Assembly (NCBI GenBank): GCA_033725935.1
Contig: MU867128.1
Span: 1 to 64,000, forward strand
Length of the DNA: 64,000 nucleotides
DNA from: Cladorrhinum sp. PSN259
Lineage: Eukaryota; Ascomycota; Sordariomycetes; Sordariales; Podosporaceae
Direction: 5' to 3'
Shown here: in pieces, positions 43,984 through 52,667 of the stretch
Layout: the number at the start of each line of letters is the position of its first letter
How positions within the stretch are numbered: position 1 is the first letter of the stretch
Made by a program: the position numbers and the translations under genes
Notes under the pieces: model-generated
Told to the model about the DNA's origin: nothing
Databases searched by the model: none
The model's input: the letters and a program-made list of their open reading frames with translations, nothing else

Positions 43984-44565
43984 TTACAAGTCTTCCGGCC
44001 CGTTGAAACCGTATGCTTCAAACACTTTGAAGTAGATGTGTCTGGGATCATCGCTTGACGGATACCACCCTTTGTCGCTCATGTTCAGGACGATGCCCTG
44101 GACTGAAGCGAGAATAAGTTCGATGATGTCGAATCGGTCGTTTCTCCAGTTGAGATATCCCACGCTCGTACGGTCCTGGTTTGGCGGCGGAACATCCTCC
44201 AACAGATAACGGTACAGTTGATGTCTTGCAAGCGAAGACTTGAGGATCATGTTCCAGCGTCGGAGGTGCGCCGTGGGCTTGACAGCGTCTTTAATGTCGG
44301 CAAAGTCGATGGTGAGGTGTGGCAACGGTACATAAAACCTCTTTGGTGGCGTGTAGGTTGCAGCTTGAAAATTCTCTGTTCCAGGTCTGTTTTGGCTTTT
44401 GCTTCCAACAGCGCTTGACATGCTGGCTGACTCCCTCTGCCTCGGCGCGGGCAAAATAATGGGTTCTGTCGATTAGTTAGACCATGCCGCATACTTGGGT
44501 TCAAGTGTGTTGGAATACTCACGGTTGCTCGGAATTGTGAGATAGTTGAACTTGAGGTCAGACAT
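43984..44565 (-). CDS. Small gag-like (Copia/UBN2-type) protein, possibly domesticated
   Basis: Exons 44565-44523 and 44465-43984 with a 57-nt intron (GTGAGT...TCGACAG); 174 residues, start MSDLKFNYLTIPSNQ. The body has HLRRWNMILKSSLARHQLYR, LLEDVPPP, LNWRNDRFDIIELILASVQG and KGWYPSSDDPRHIYFKVFEAY. The pattern (W..mLkssL...L..yl..vp.P, then helices and a GW...p..a...w..L...Y end) resembles the capsid part of Copia-type gag proteins, but no zinc knuckle, protease or polymerase follows. Free of RIP stops and interrupted by an intron, so a domesticated host gene is more likely than a transposon piece. The family link is my inference. Confidence 0.5.
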
Positions 44566-45533
44566 TGTGCATGGGTAGTGCTGTTCTGGTTGTGCCAAGC
44601 AAGAAATGTCACCATGATGACATTTTACTCGCCGGGAGATCCCTGACGTGTATTGGGCCCAGCGACGGGCGGATCGAAACTTTTCATTTATATGCACAAA
44701 GAAAGCTGTCACCTTTGTCCACCATCCATGAATTGAATGGTATCTTGCACAGGCGCTGGGCTAGAACAGGTTACTTAGTATCTCTTTATTCGGAAGCGCG
44801 CTGAGACATCAGGTCATTCTTCGGACTACTTTCCAAGCGTTTCGCGAATATGGACGGGAGGGAAAGATTCCACCGAAATTGTAGTCATGTCAAAACCAGC
44901 TGCTCCAAGAATGAAAAGATCAAGACACTTCTCAATTAGTTTTCTAAGACCTACCTAGGCCCATTTCAGGAAATCCGATCAGTAGTAAAAAAAGACTTCC
45001 TAAATTGTTTCCTGGACAAAGGCAATTCAGGAAGGTTGGTACTCCGGGGGATTCGATCACCCCCTAAGGTGGTGATGATTTGTTCTGAATTAGGCTTCTG
45101 GATTTGATATATGAATCCTTCATGAACTACTTCAGGGCTAATATCAGTGGGAATGGGGGGGTTTTTTTTTTTTTTTTCAAGAAAAAAAAAAAAGAAAAAG
45201 TCACGTTTCTGAAATCTCGTGGCTGAACTGACTACATGTAGGGAAGGTTTTCGGAAACAAAGATCACGCCCTTATGCCGGGAAATGTTAAGGGGACGGAA
45301 ATGTGCAGCAGAAGTACTGAGCACATCTTGTTTGTCCAGTCGAGCCATGGATTTTGATTGGCTACCTTCATCTGCAATGAGGCCTTCCGCAGCGCGTCGT
45401 TGTTTTCTTGCGTGGGCTGCCTCCGTGACCCTTGGCATCGACACCCAACTATAAAGGTGCCGCCCACCGAATCTTCATCATTCCATTTTTAACAATTTCC
45501 TAACATCACCTACATGTACCTCCCTTATCCACC
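44566..45533. other. Intergenic, with a hairpin and homopolymers
   Basis: An imperfect inverted repeat, CTTCCTAAATTG ... CAATTCAGGAAG, lies at about 44997-45034. A mixed G/T/A homopolymer run is at 45157-45200. The upstream element of the next gene (45357-45388) and a CTATAAAGG box at about 45450 are in the last part. No gene seen. Confidence 0.5.
45356..45388 (+). promoter_or_regulatory. Shared upstream element, copy 2
   Basis: GATTGG at 45356-45361 is followed ten bases later by CTGCAATGAGGCCTTCC (45372-45388), identical to copy 1 at 25161, and extended by GCAGC as in copy 3. It lies about 146 bp before the start codon at 45534, with a TATA-like CTATAAAGG between them at about 45450. Confidence 0.6.
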
Positions 45534-46715
45534 ATGTCGAGTTTCACCAGTTCGACCTCCGGAAGTGACACGCCGGAAACAGCATCGGAAACCCCAGTAT
45601 CGTCCAGGTACCGCAACCATGCAAAGGCAGCGAACGCTGGAAAGTCAAGCTACCTAAATGCCGCGAAAAGGTTCAGCAAAGAGGAGGACCTGGGGATCAA
45701 AGAGATCCGGAACTCGCTGAACGATATCACCGCGTTGGTTTCAGGGATCAAGTCCGACAACCAACTCCAAGTTGAGAGCATCAGTTCGCTGATTGACACT
45801 CGTATTGATACTCGCTTCGACCACTGGTTGTCGATGGAACGGGACGATTCAGCAATGATATCCAAAATGAACGATACGATGACCCAAACACTTGGAAAGT
45901 TGGATGCTCGCCTCGCCGAGCTCAAAGAGGCACCTAATCCCGCGGCACAGCAAGCCAGCTCAATCCCGCACTACGAGATGATGACTGAAGATGCGGTGCT
46001 GCAGCGTGTCAATAAAGCAATGGAGCAATGGGAGACTCGTCGTGAAGAGCAAGAACGAGTGGAACGGGGCAGTTGGGTCACGGACGACGCCGGTAAGTAC
46101 CTAGACCTGTGGTCAGCTTGCGCCAAACAAACAAAGTCTCGGCGCCTCACGGCTGTGGTGAAGCTCGTGCAGTTTCTCAGCAAGCCCCGATTCGGCACAG
46201 AGACCGCCATGGATAATACCGCTATCACGGCCGGCGTGAACGAAATCATCGACTCGAGCTTAGCATCCTTCCCCCAGCCCGGCGATGAAGCCCTTAACCA
46301 TGCTGCGCTCGACAAGCCCGTCAAAAAGAGCGACATCCCTTCCCCTGGAAAGTCATTTATGATTACCGACATGGGTTTCAAACATGCCCTCGCTCTGATG
46401 AATGGCGAGCTGCACCGCATTCCTCTACTCGGCATAAAGATCCATGCCAACAATGCATGCTGGAGCTGGGAGTGCGTCGAGAAGAATGGATGGTTGAATT
46501 TCCGCAATGCCGTGAGCGGGACATACTTGGGATACGTTGGAAATTCCTTGGTCGGCGGCATGAGTCTGTCGTTCCAAAAGCTTTGTGTTGTTCAGGAAGG
46601 AGACGGAAAGGGATATTGTCTTCGTATCCCAGTTGGCGAGAAGCTGGAGAAACTCGAGATAGAGTGGACGGGGGTAGAAACAAAGCAGATGGCTTGGGCC
46701 TTTGTTGAGGTTTGA
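45534..46715 (+). CDS. Beta-trefoil-like protein with coiled-coil N-terminus, paralogue B
   Basis: A single 393-codon exon, start MSSFTSSTSGSDTPETAS. Residues about 45-150 are charged and helical with heptad character (IRNSLNDITALVSGIKSDNQ, LIDTRIDTRFDHWL, LGKLDARLAELKEA). A middle helical part leads to the C-terminal domain at about 268-393: IPSPGKSFMITDMGFKHALA, NGELHRIPL, CWSWECVEKNGWLNFRNAVS, GTYLG, LCVVQEG and AWAFVEV. This domain aligns block by block with the genes at 25440 and 47295. The N-termini of the three are unrelated in length and mostly in sequence, a layout in which a conserved reader or anchor domain is combined with changing partners. No signal peptide. Confidence 0.8.
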   Translation: MSSFTSSTSGSDTPETASETPVSSRYRNHAKAANAGKSSYLNAAKRFSKEEDLGIKEIRNSLNDITALVSGIKSDNQLQVESISSLIDTRIDTRFDHWLSMERDDSAMISKMNDTMTQTLGKLDARLAELKEAPNPAAQQASSIPHYEMMTEDAVLQRVNKAMEQWETRREEQERVERGSWVTDDAGKYLDLWSACAKQTKSRRLTAVVKLVQFLSKPRFGTETAMDNTAITAGVNEIIDSSLASFPQPGDEALNHAALDKPVKKSDIPSPGKSFMITDMGFKHALALMNGELHRIPLLGIKIHANNACWSWECVEKNGWLNFRNAVSGTYLGYVGNSLVGGMSLSFQKLCVVQEGDGKGYCLRIPVGEKLEKLEIEWTGVETKQMAWAFVEV

Positions 46716-47065
46716 AGGGTTTGGTGGAAACCAGTGTATACATGTACTTGTGCCATGAGGTCACGGTCTGAGATACGACACGCCATAGTCCAAGATTGCT
46801 ATTAGTTGCCGTCATTGACAGTTGAGTGGTATCTTTGGTGCGGCTGGAGCTTGATGAATAACTCCTCCATGCATCGGGCAAAGGCTGGGATTCAATTTGT
46901 CTGTTGCTTCTTTACTCCGAGCCATATGGATTATCTATTCTGGCAGTGATTGCTGGTATCCCTTTTGTTTTTTTCGCATCAGTCTATCATTCCAGGGCTC
47001 GAAGACATGGAGGCGCAGCATCAATTTTCTGTCGGCGCAAATCTTTGTTTGCCAGTTCATTGATC

Positions 47066-47097
47066 CGATTGGATGTCCATCTGCACTGAGGCCTTCC
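47066..47097 (+). promoter_or_regulatory. Shared upstream element, copy 3
   Basis: GATTGG at 47067-47073 is followed about eight bases later by CTGCACTGAGGCCTTCC (47081-47097), one base different from copies 1 and 2, and followed by GCAGC as in copy 2. It lies about 198 bp before the start codon at 47295. Confidence 0.6.
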
Positions 47098-47294
47098 GCA
47101 GCTAACCACATATGTGCCTTGTCTGCCTTGGGCTTCCTGATCATCCAACCCCGCAAACTGACGACACAGGAAATCCCCCAACTTCTTCTTCTTCTTCTGG
47201 TCCGAACTTGCATAATTTTACCTTCCCAGTTATCGCAGAATTTTCGTCAATCAAGCAACTAGAGTATTCCCGACGAGAAGTTATTCCTAGAAGA

Positions 47295-48245
47295 ATGTCC
47301 CGCGCATCGTTTTCTTCCACGGGGATGGACACACCCAACGACACCGATACAACGTGGAATGATGGCATCTGGACTCCAGTCCCCGAGCGCAAGAAACGGT
47401 CCAAAAAGAAGTTCTCCGACGCAAAAGATTCGGAACCGGCCGGAACCTCCACTAAAGACAAACTGGGGGTAGTATTCAACGAAACCGAGCGCGAGAAAAC
47501 GGACAAAGACTTCATGTTCGTGAACGGAATCAACAGAGGCCTCGAGCGACTGGCTTCTGACCTGGACGAAGAGCACCGTCGTCGCATTGAGGCGTTCAAA
47601 GCGGAAATGGAGAATCTCGCCTCAGAGCGCCACGGCAACAAGCAAAAAGGGTTCACGGAGGCTCAGCCCACGCGCGCAAGCAGCAGCAGCATCACCTCCA
47701 GCTCCTCCACCCTTTTCGGGCGCCCCTCCACAAACAACAAGAGCGGTTTCAGCGAGAAAGAGGGACTCGGGCATTCTTTCGCCGCCGTCGCCGACGCCCC
47801 CAGTACGACCCCGACTCCTGTCAAGGGCTCCGTCCCCTGCCCCGGAAAAATCTTTGCCATCACCGACGCCAACTCCAAGCACGCCCTGGCCCTCCTGGAC
47901 GGCGAACTCAAGTTCGTCGAGTACAGCCATAAGAACCAGATGAGGGGAGGCTGCTGGCTCTGGAACTGCGTAGAACAAAATGGGTGGCTCGGCTTCCGCA
48001 ACGTCGCGAGCGGGACGTATCTGGGGCACGACGGCAAGGGGGTCCTGACCGCCGTCAAGAAGCACCACAAGTCTTATGAGCAGTTGTGCGTCAGGCAGGA
48101 TCCCGAGGAGAGGGGTTACATCTTTTTGATGGCTGTTTGGGACAAGTTGGGTAAGGTTGGGATGGTAGGATCGGGACAGAACGCCACGTGGCGGATGGCG
48201 GTGGATGTTACGAAGCCCATGGTGTGGAAGTTTGTCAAAGTCTGA
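47295..48245 (+). CDS. Beta-trefoil-like protein, paralogue C
   Basis: A single exon, 316 residues from ATG 47295 (MSRASFSSTGMDTPND). The frame is open further upstream, but the shared promoter element ends at 47097 and the upstream residues look non-coding. The N-terminal part is basic, then has a helical segment (EREKTDKDFMFVNGINRGLE, EHRRRIEAFKAEMENL) and a Ser-rich linker. The C-terminal domain (about 187-316) reads VPCPGKIFAITDANSKHALA, DGELKFVEY, CWLWNCVEQNGWLGFRNVAS, GTYLGHDG, LCVRQDPEERGY and WKFVKV. It is closer to paralogue A than to B in the first half. The tandem position with 45534 on the same strand suggests local duplication. Confidence 0.8.
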   Translation: MSRASFSSTGMDTPNDTDTTWNDGIWTPVPERKKRSKKKFSDAKDSEPAGTSTKDKLGVVFNETEREKTDKDFMFVNGINRGLERLASDLDEEHRRRIEAFKAEMENLASERHGNKQKGFTEAQPTRASSSSITSSSSTLFGRPSTNNKSGFSEKEGLGHSFAAVADAPSTTPTPVKGSVPCPGKIFAITDANSKHALALLDGELKFVEYSHKNQMRGGCWLWNCVEQNGWLGFRNVASGTYLGHDGKGVLTAVKKHHKSYEQLCVRQDPEERGYIFLMAVWDKLGKVGMVGSGQNATWRMAVDVTKPMVWKFVKV

Positions 48246-48465
48246 GTTGAGTTTAATAGGGAAGAAAATTTTCAACTGATTCACGGCAGCTGGAAATTAT
48301 ACCCCCCCCCCCCCCCAAAAAAAAAAAGGAAAGGAAAAAAGAAATCCTCAAATATCATTGTTATCAAATTTATCGAGGTTAGTTGGGTAAAATATAATCA
48401 TCCCAAAGTCATATCACAAAGTCATTATCCACTCCCAGATCATTTCCCATCTAGATAGGTCCTAT

Positions 48466-49396
48466 TCAGTCCCAGATGGCATTGGCAGCATCAATGGCCA
48501 TCTGGCGCGCAGCGGGACTCAACCTCCAGATGAGCTCCTTGCGAGGCCGGAAGATGCAGCTATTGAACTCTGCGTTAATGCCGTTCTTGCTCTCCTGGTG
48601 GGAGACGATGCGGCTGCAATCGGACCAAGCGATAAGCTTGATTCGGTAAAGATTGAAGAATGGGCGGTCGTTATCGGGGAAACGGAGGACACCGATGTCC
48701 ATCATGGTCTGCTCGTGGTGCTCGTTCTTGTCGAAGAAGGTCTCGAAGCTGTCGATGAAAGCACCGGTCTGGTCCACAATGTTTGCGAGGACTTGGCTGT
48801 CGATCTTGGTGCCGTTCAAGACGTCCTGATCTTGGACAAGGTTGTTGAACCAAGTTTCGACCTGTTTTGGACAGAAAACATGTCAGCGTCAGGTTATCGT
48901 GGCTATTTTGTTAAAATGATAAAATAGAACCGCTTACCTCACTGAAGATATCGGCGTTGGGAGAGCCGTCACTCTTGAAGTCACTGGAGTTTTCCTTGAT
49001 GAGCTTATCGGAGCGAACAATCTCGCCCCTGTCGTCGGGCTGAAGGAGCTGATTATGCATCATGGTTGCGAGAACGGCGTTCCAGCTCTTGTCCGCCTGC
49101 TTGGCCAGGATCTTCATGGTACCAGCAATCATGATTTTGAGGTCATCATCCATCTGGTGGATTGACTCCTTGTTGAGAGTGCCCAGATATGGGGCAACGT
49201 CGATGTGGAGATAGTCATTGGACTTGGCTTCTCTGACGTTCATCTATCACCATCGCATTAGTTGAATTCTCATACAGTTGACTTCCATGGTAAAGTAGGC
49301 AGCAAAGTCATAATTTACCTTGCTCCAGTCAAAGTTCTTGACGAGGGTTCCGATCTCGACACCGGCGTTTGGGAAGACCATACCGAGGGAAGCCAT
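48466..49396 (-). CDS. Conserved-looking cytosolic protein of unknown function
   Basis: Exons 49396-49319, 49243-48938 and 48861-48466 with introns of 75 and 76 nt, all phase 0; 259 residues. The start MASLGMVFPNAGVEIGTLV follows from the phase-0 join to MNVREAKSNDYLHIDVAPYL. The protein is mostly helical (MDDDLKIMIAGTMKILAKQADKSW, IVDQTGAFIDSFETFFDKNEH) and ends SPAARQMAIDAANAIWD. No signal peptide or membrane span, and no family I can name. Clean splice sites, good codon use and a TATA-like TATAAGTAGG at about 49553-49562 on this strand support a real, expressed gene. It closely follows the beta-trefoil-like gene C, tail to tail. Confidence 0.75.
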
Positions 49397-51197
49397 GTTG
49401 GGCGATGTTGTGTTTGATGTTTACAAGGTGTGTGAAGTTGATTTTTGTTGAGAGTTTGTTGAGTTGTTGATGCGAGTAGATTATACTCAATGTTGTTTGT
49501 AGATGTCTGCTGATGTGTTGAAAGAAAGTCCTGACTGAGGGAGCGAGGACGGCCTACTTATACTCGTTTCGACTGCGAAATCTCTGACATAGTTGGCTTG
49601 CTGCAGATTCTCTGCCCCACAGATTTTCACTACTATATCCGAACGTCCAGAAGGTTCTGCGGTTCTTACTGGGAGATGGAATTAGTGCGCCCCAGCTTTG
49701 ACAACTAGTGAGAGTATGCCGACCCGAGGACAAGGTTCCAAGGCGAACACAAACTGGCAAGTGGTGATCTCTGAAACAAACATGGGTAGTTTCGCCCCGC
49801 ATCGTGGAACTCGGTAATGTATGGCAGTGAGCCTTGCTTGACTATGTGCCACGTCGATCATCTGCACCTCAACATGTCTAAACAAGCTTGGCAAAGCCAC
49901 TACGCTTGGCTAGGTAGTTTCGCCCATTCACCACTCTAACCACTTTAACCGCTGATCCACTCTAGTGGAGTAGCTGAACTATGGGATTGTCTCGATTCTT
50001 TACTGACATCCTCGATGATTGGAACACCACTTCCGACCATGATACGAGGATTGCTGCTTTAGCTCATGCCGCCATATCATTGAACAAATGCAGTTCTTAC
50101 TTCTCACACACTCGAGCCTTCTTCGACGGATAGGGCCCCGTAGCTGATCATGCCTTTACGGAAGGAATAGATGCTCGCCGCAAGTGCCGCTGGGTTGGCA
50201 CGTAATAAGTTGTGACCAGCAGCTATTAATTGTGGGTCGGTGAGGATGAAAAAAAAAAAAAATCAACAAAACGGGGGGAGGGCGGAATGGCATCATCCAC
50301 TTGTTAATCTCTTTATTCGATTGACTAAACGACGAATACACACAACGCTTCTGATTTGTTCAAAGGCTTTCGGACTTTGAGGCTCGGGAGATGAACGCAG
50401 GGAGAGCCATACCCACCTCTCGCATCGGCACTGGGCGTCAAGGCAATGATTATGAAATAAATTGTCACTTTGATCTCGTTATTGTCTCCTCAATCTCTTT
50501 CATTTCTTCCACTCAAGTCCTCCTCGCGCCCATCTGTCACTCTGTCTTGATGCAAGGAGGTAGATATTTTGAGATTTTTGATGTTGTCATTGCATGGTGT
50601 TTGGCAAGTTATGCTTCTCAGACTGCTGTCGACTCCCGTGATTGACTTCTTCCTCTGTAAAGAAGAGTCCGGGTTTGGCAGTATTATAGCAAAGTTCAAA
50701 TAGTAAACTCTGCACATGTGCTATATCTGCCAATCTGCCACCCCTCTGCCACCACACATCCCAGCCCCCATACAAGCCTACTAAGGGTGGGTAAGAGTTC
50801 TGCTGCGTTACAAGTACAAATAAATCTCCCCGGCCGCCCAGACATCTCTTTTCTGAGCACGGCGCAGAGGCGGGGGCTCATTCGATCTGATCATGCCCCA
50901 GCGCTCGGGTTTTGGATGGCTGCTATTGCTACAGAGCTTAAATAGTAGGCTCCATCACTTACACAATGGGGAAAATATGACTCTGACAGTGCAAGGATGC
51001 TGTGCACGGCTCCTTTCGTGACTTGGTTCATAATCCAGTTGGACAAACGCCTCACTGTCGTCAAGTACAGTAAAAATTCAGCTGGTATTCTCACACTAAA
51101 AAACAGTAGTAATAACCTGAAATAGAGGACAAGAATTGCATTTGAGGCAGCCTCTTATTTTACAAACATAGATTTCTGTGACTATCACAGATCAAAA
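49397..51197. other. Intergenic, 1.8 kb, no supported gene
   Basis: Contains an A13 run at about 50247 and, at 49955-50000, a near-palindrome CCACTCTAGTGG followed by GAGTAGCT, related to 11828-11860. Two stretches (50640-50700 and 50930-50945) have similar short ends (TAGTAAACTCTGCACA, TAGTAGGCTCCATCAC). Short open frames have no recognisable content. Confidence 0.4.
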
Positions 51198-52235
51198 CTA
51201 AAAATCCAAAGCAACCACCCCATTATTGACCAAATCGAACCCCACAAACTCCCCGCCATTAGTCACGTACAGCGTCCTCCTCTCCTTCAAACTCCCCCGC
51301 CCAAACGCAGCGCTCGTAGGATTCAGCAGCTTCCTCGTGTCGTTCACCAACCGCTGACTCCCACCGACCAAATCAACTTGCACCGCGTAGTCGGGGTGAG
51401 AAGCGATCCACGCCTTCTTGTTCAGCACATCCAGCGCAATGTCATCGTACACTACATCCCCCGCGTTCCCTGCGTCGCTACTATGAGAGATCACTTCAAT
51501 CTCGCCCACTTTATTGCCGTTTCTGTCGATGGCGACGCGTCCAAAGAGCCCCTGGGCCGAGTTGGTAAAGTAGAGGTGGCGCCCCGACGAGCGGAGCCCG
51601 TTGATGCCGAGGTGCTTCCCCGGCTCGGTCCCCGTCGGCGTGAACAGGGGCGAGGAAAACGCGATCTGGTGCTGTCCGGTCAGGAGATCGATCCGCCAGA
51701 CCGCGCCGATTGCGGAGTCGGCTCCCATGAGAAACCGCGGGTTGAACGGGTGCGCGGCTAGGCCGTTGATGCTTATCGAATTTGGGATTTGTGTGAGGAA
51801 TTTGATGACTGGCGCTTGTTGTTGTTGGGTCCCAAAGAGGCTGCCAGTGAAATCTGCCGTCCAGACTGCCAGCGTGCCTGGGATTGCGCGAGTGTTCGCT
51901 AGGTCCCAGGTCGCTGTGACGAGGGCGAAGACGTCTGGGGCTGTTTCGGCTATGCCTGCTATGCCGGTTATGTTTGTGAAGGTGTGGATGACCGAGGCGG
52001 TCGGGTTGGAGACGGTTGGGTCGATGGAGAAGAGGTCAGGGACGCTCATTGAGGTGATGAGGAGTCGGCTGTTTGAGCGGACGGCGATGTTCTCGATGAA
52101 GGTGTTGTTGGGGAAGGTGTAGATGTTTCTTATGGATGGGGGGTTATTGGGGTTTGGCTGGGTGAGGCCTGCATCTACTCCCCAAGCCGCTGCAATGGCC
52201 AAGGCCACGGTAGTGGTGGAAGTTGGGAGTATCAT
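51198..52235 (-). CDS. Secreted six-bladed beta-propeller, SMP-30 / hetero-Diels-Alderase-like
   Basis: A single exon, 345 residues from ATG 52235, which starts a typical signal peptide (MILPTSTTTVALAIAAAWGVDA). The mature part has the propeller strands of the SMP-30/gluconolactonase-like fold: FIENIAVRSNSRLLITSM, GIAGIAETAPDVFALV, INGLAAHPFNPRFLMGADSA, GINGLRSSGRHLYFTNS, DDIALDVLNKKAWIAS and the end GRGSLKERRTLYVTNGGE. These blocks are those of the fungal family that includes tropolone-type hetero-Diels-Alderases and many uncharacterised secreted proteins. No polyketide or terpene gene lies nearby, so a biosynthetic role cannot be claimed. A CATATAAAC box is at about 52297 on this strand. 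Confidence 0.75.
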   Translation of the reverse strand: MILPTSTTTVALAIAAAWGVDAGLTQPNPNNPPSIRNIYTFPNNTFIENIAVRSNSRLLITSMSVPDLFSIDPTVSNPTASVIHTFTNITGIAGIAETAPDVFALVTATWDLANTRAIPGTLAVWTADFTGSLFGTQQQQAPVIKFLTQIPNSISINGLAAHPFNPRFLMGADSAIGAVWRIDLLTGQHQIAFSSPLFTPTGTEPGKHLGINGLRSSGRHLYFTNSAQGLFGRVAIDRNGNKVGEIEVISHSSDAGNAGDVVYDDIALDVLNKKAWIASHPDYAVQVDLVGGSQRLVNDTRKLLNPTSAAFGRGSLKERRTLYVTNGGEFVGFDLVNNGVVALDF

Positions 52236-52667
52236 TTTGTGAATGAGTGGATGAAATGAAAGCTGACTCTGTGAGAGCATGATGGACATGGGCTTGTTTA
52301 TATGCTGTTGGGATTGTATGTACATGTGCATGTACCTGCTTTGGTACGCTACTGTCCAAAAGTCCGAGCTGCGGGGAAAGGTCGCATTGAAGGATCAATA
52401 GTGTTGCTTGGTGGCGTTTCCCAGCCGCAGCCTTGGTGACGGCATGGACTGCTTGCGTGATAGACTATGCCTAGTGTAGGTAGGCGGTCTTTTCCAGCGG
52501 CAGGGGAAGTTTTTCCGACAAAGATTTACTAGGCTGGGATCAGGTTTCATTCCCGAGGAGAGTTCCATTGCGCATATTCTTTAGCCGTCACTTTGATAAT
52601 TCACACTTTGCTACAAAAGATGGGCGTATATAGGTCGATATGAAGATAAAATGTCTACAAGTCGCCG
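52236..52667. other. Short intergenic region
   Basis: Holds the propeller gene's promoter and the downstream region of the membrane gene. No gene seen. Confidence 0.4.
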
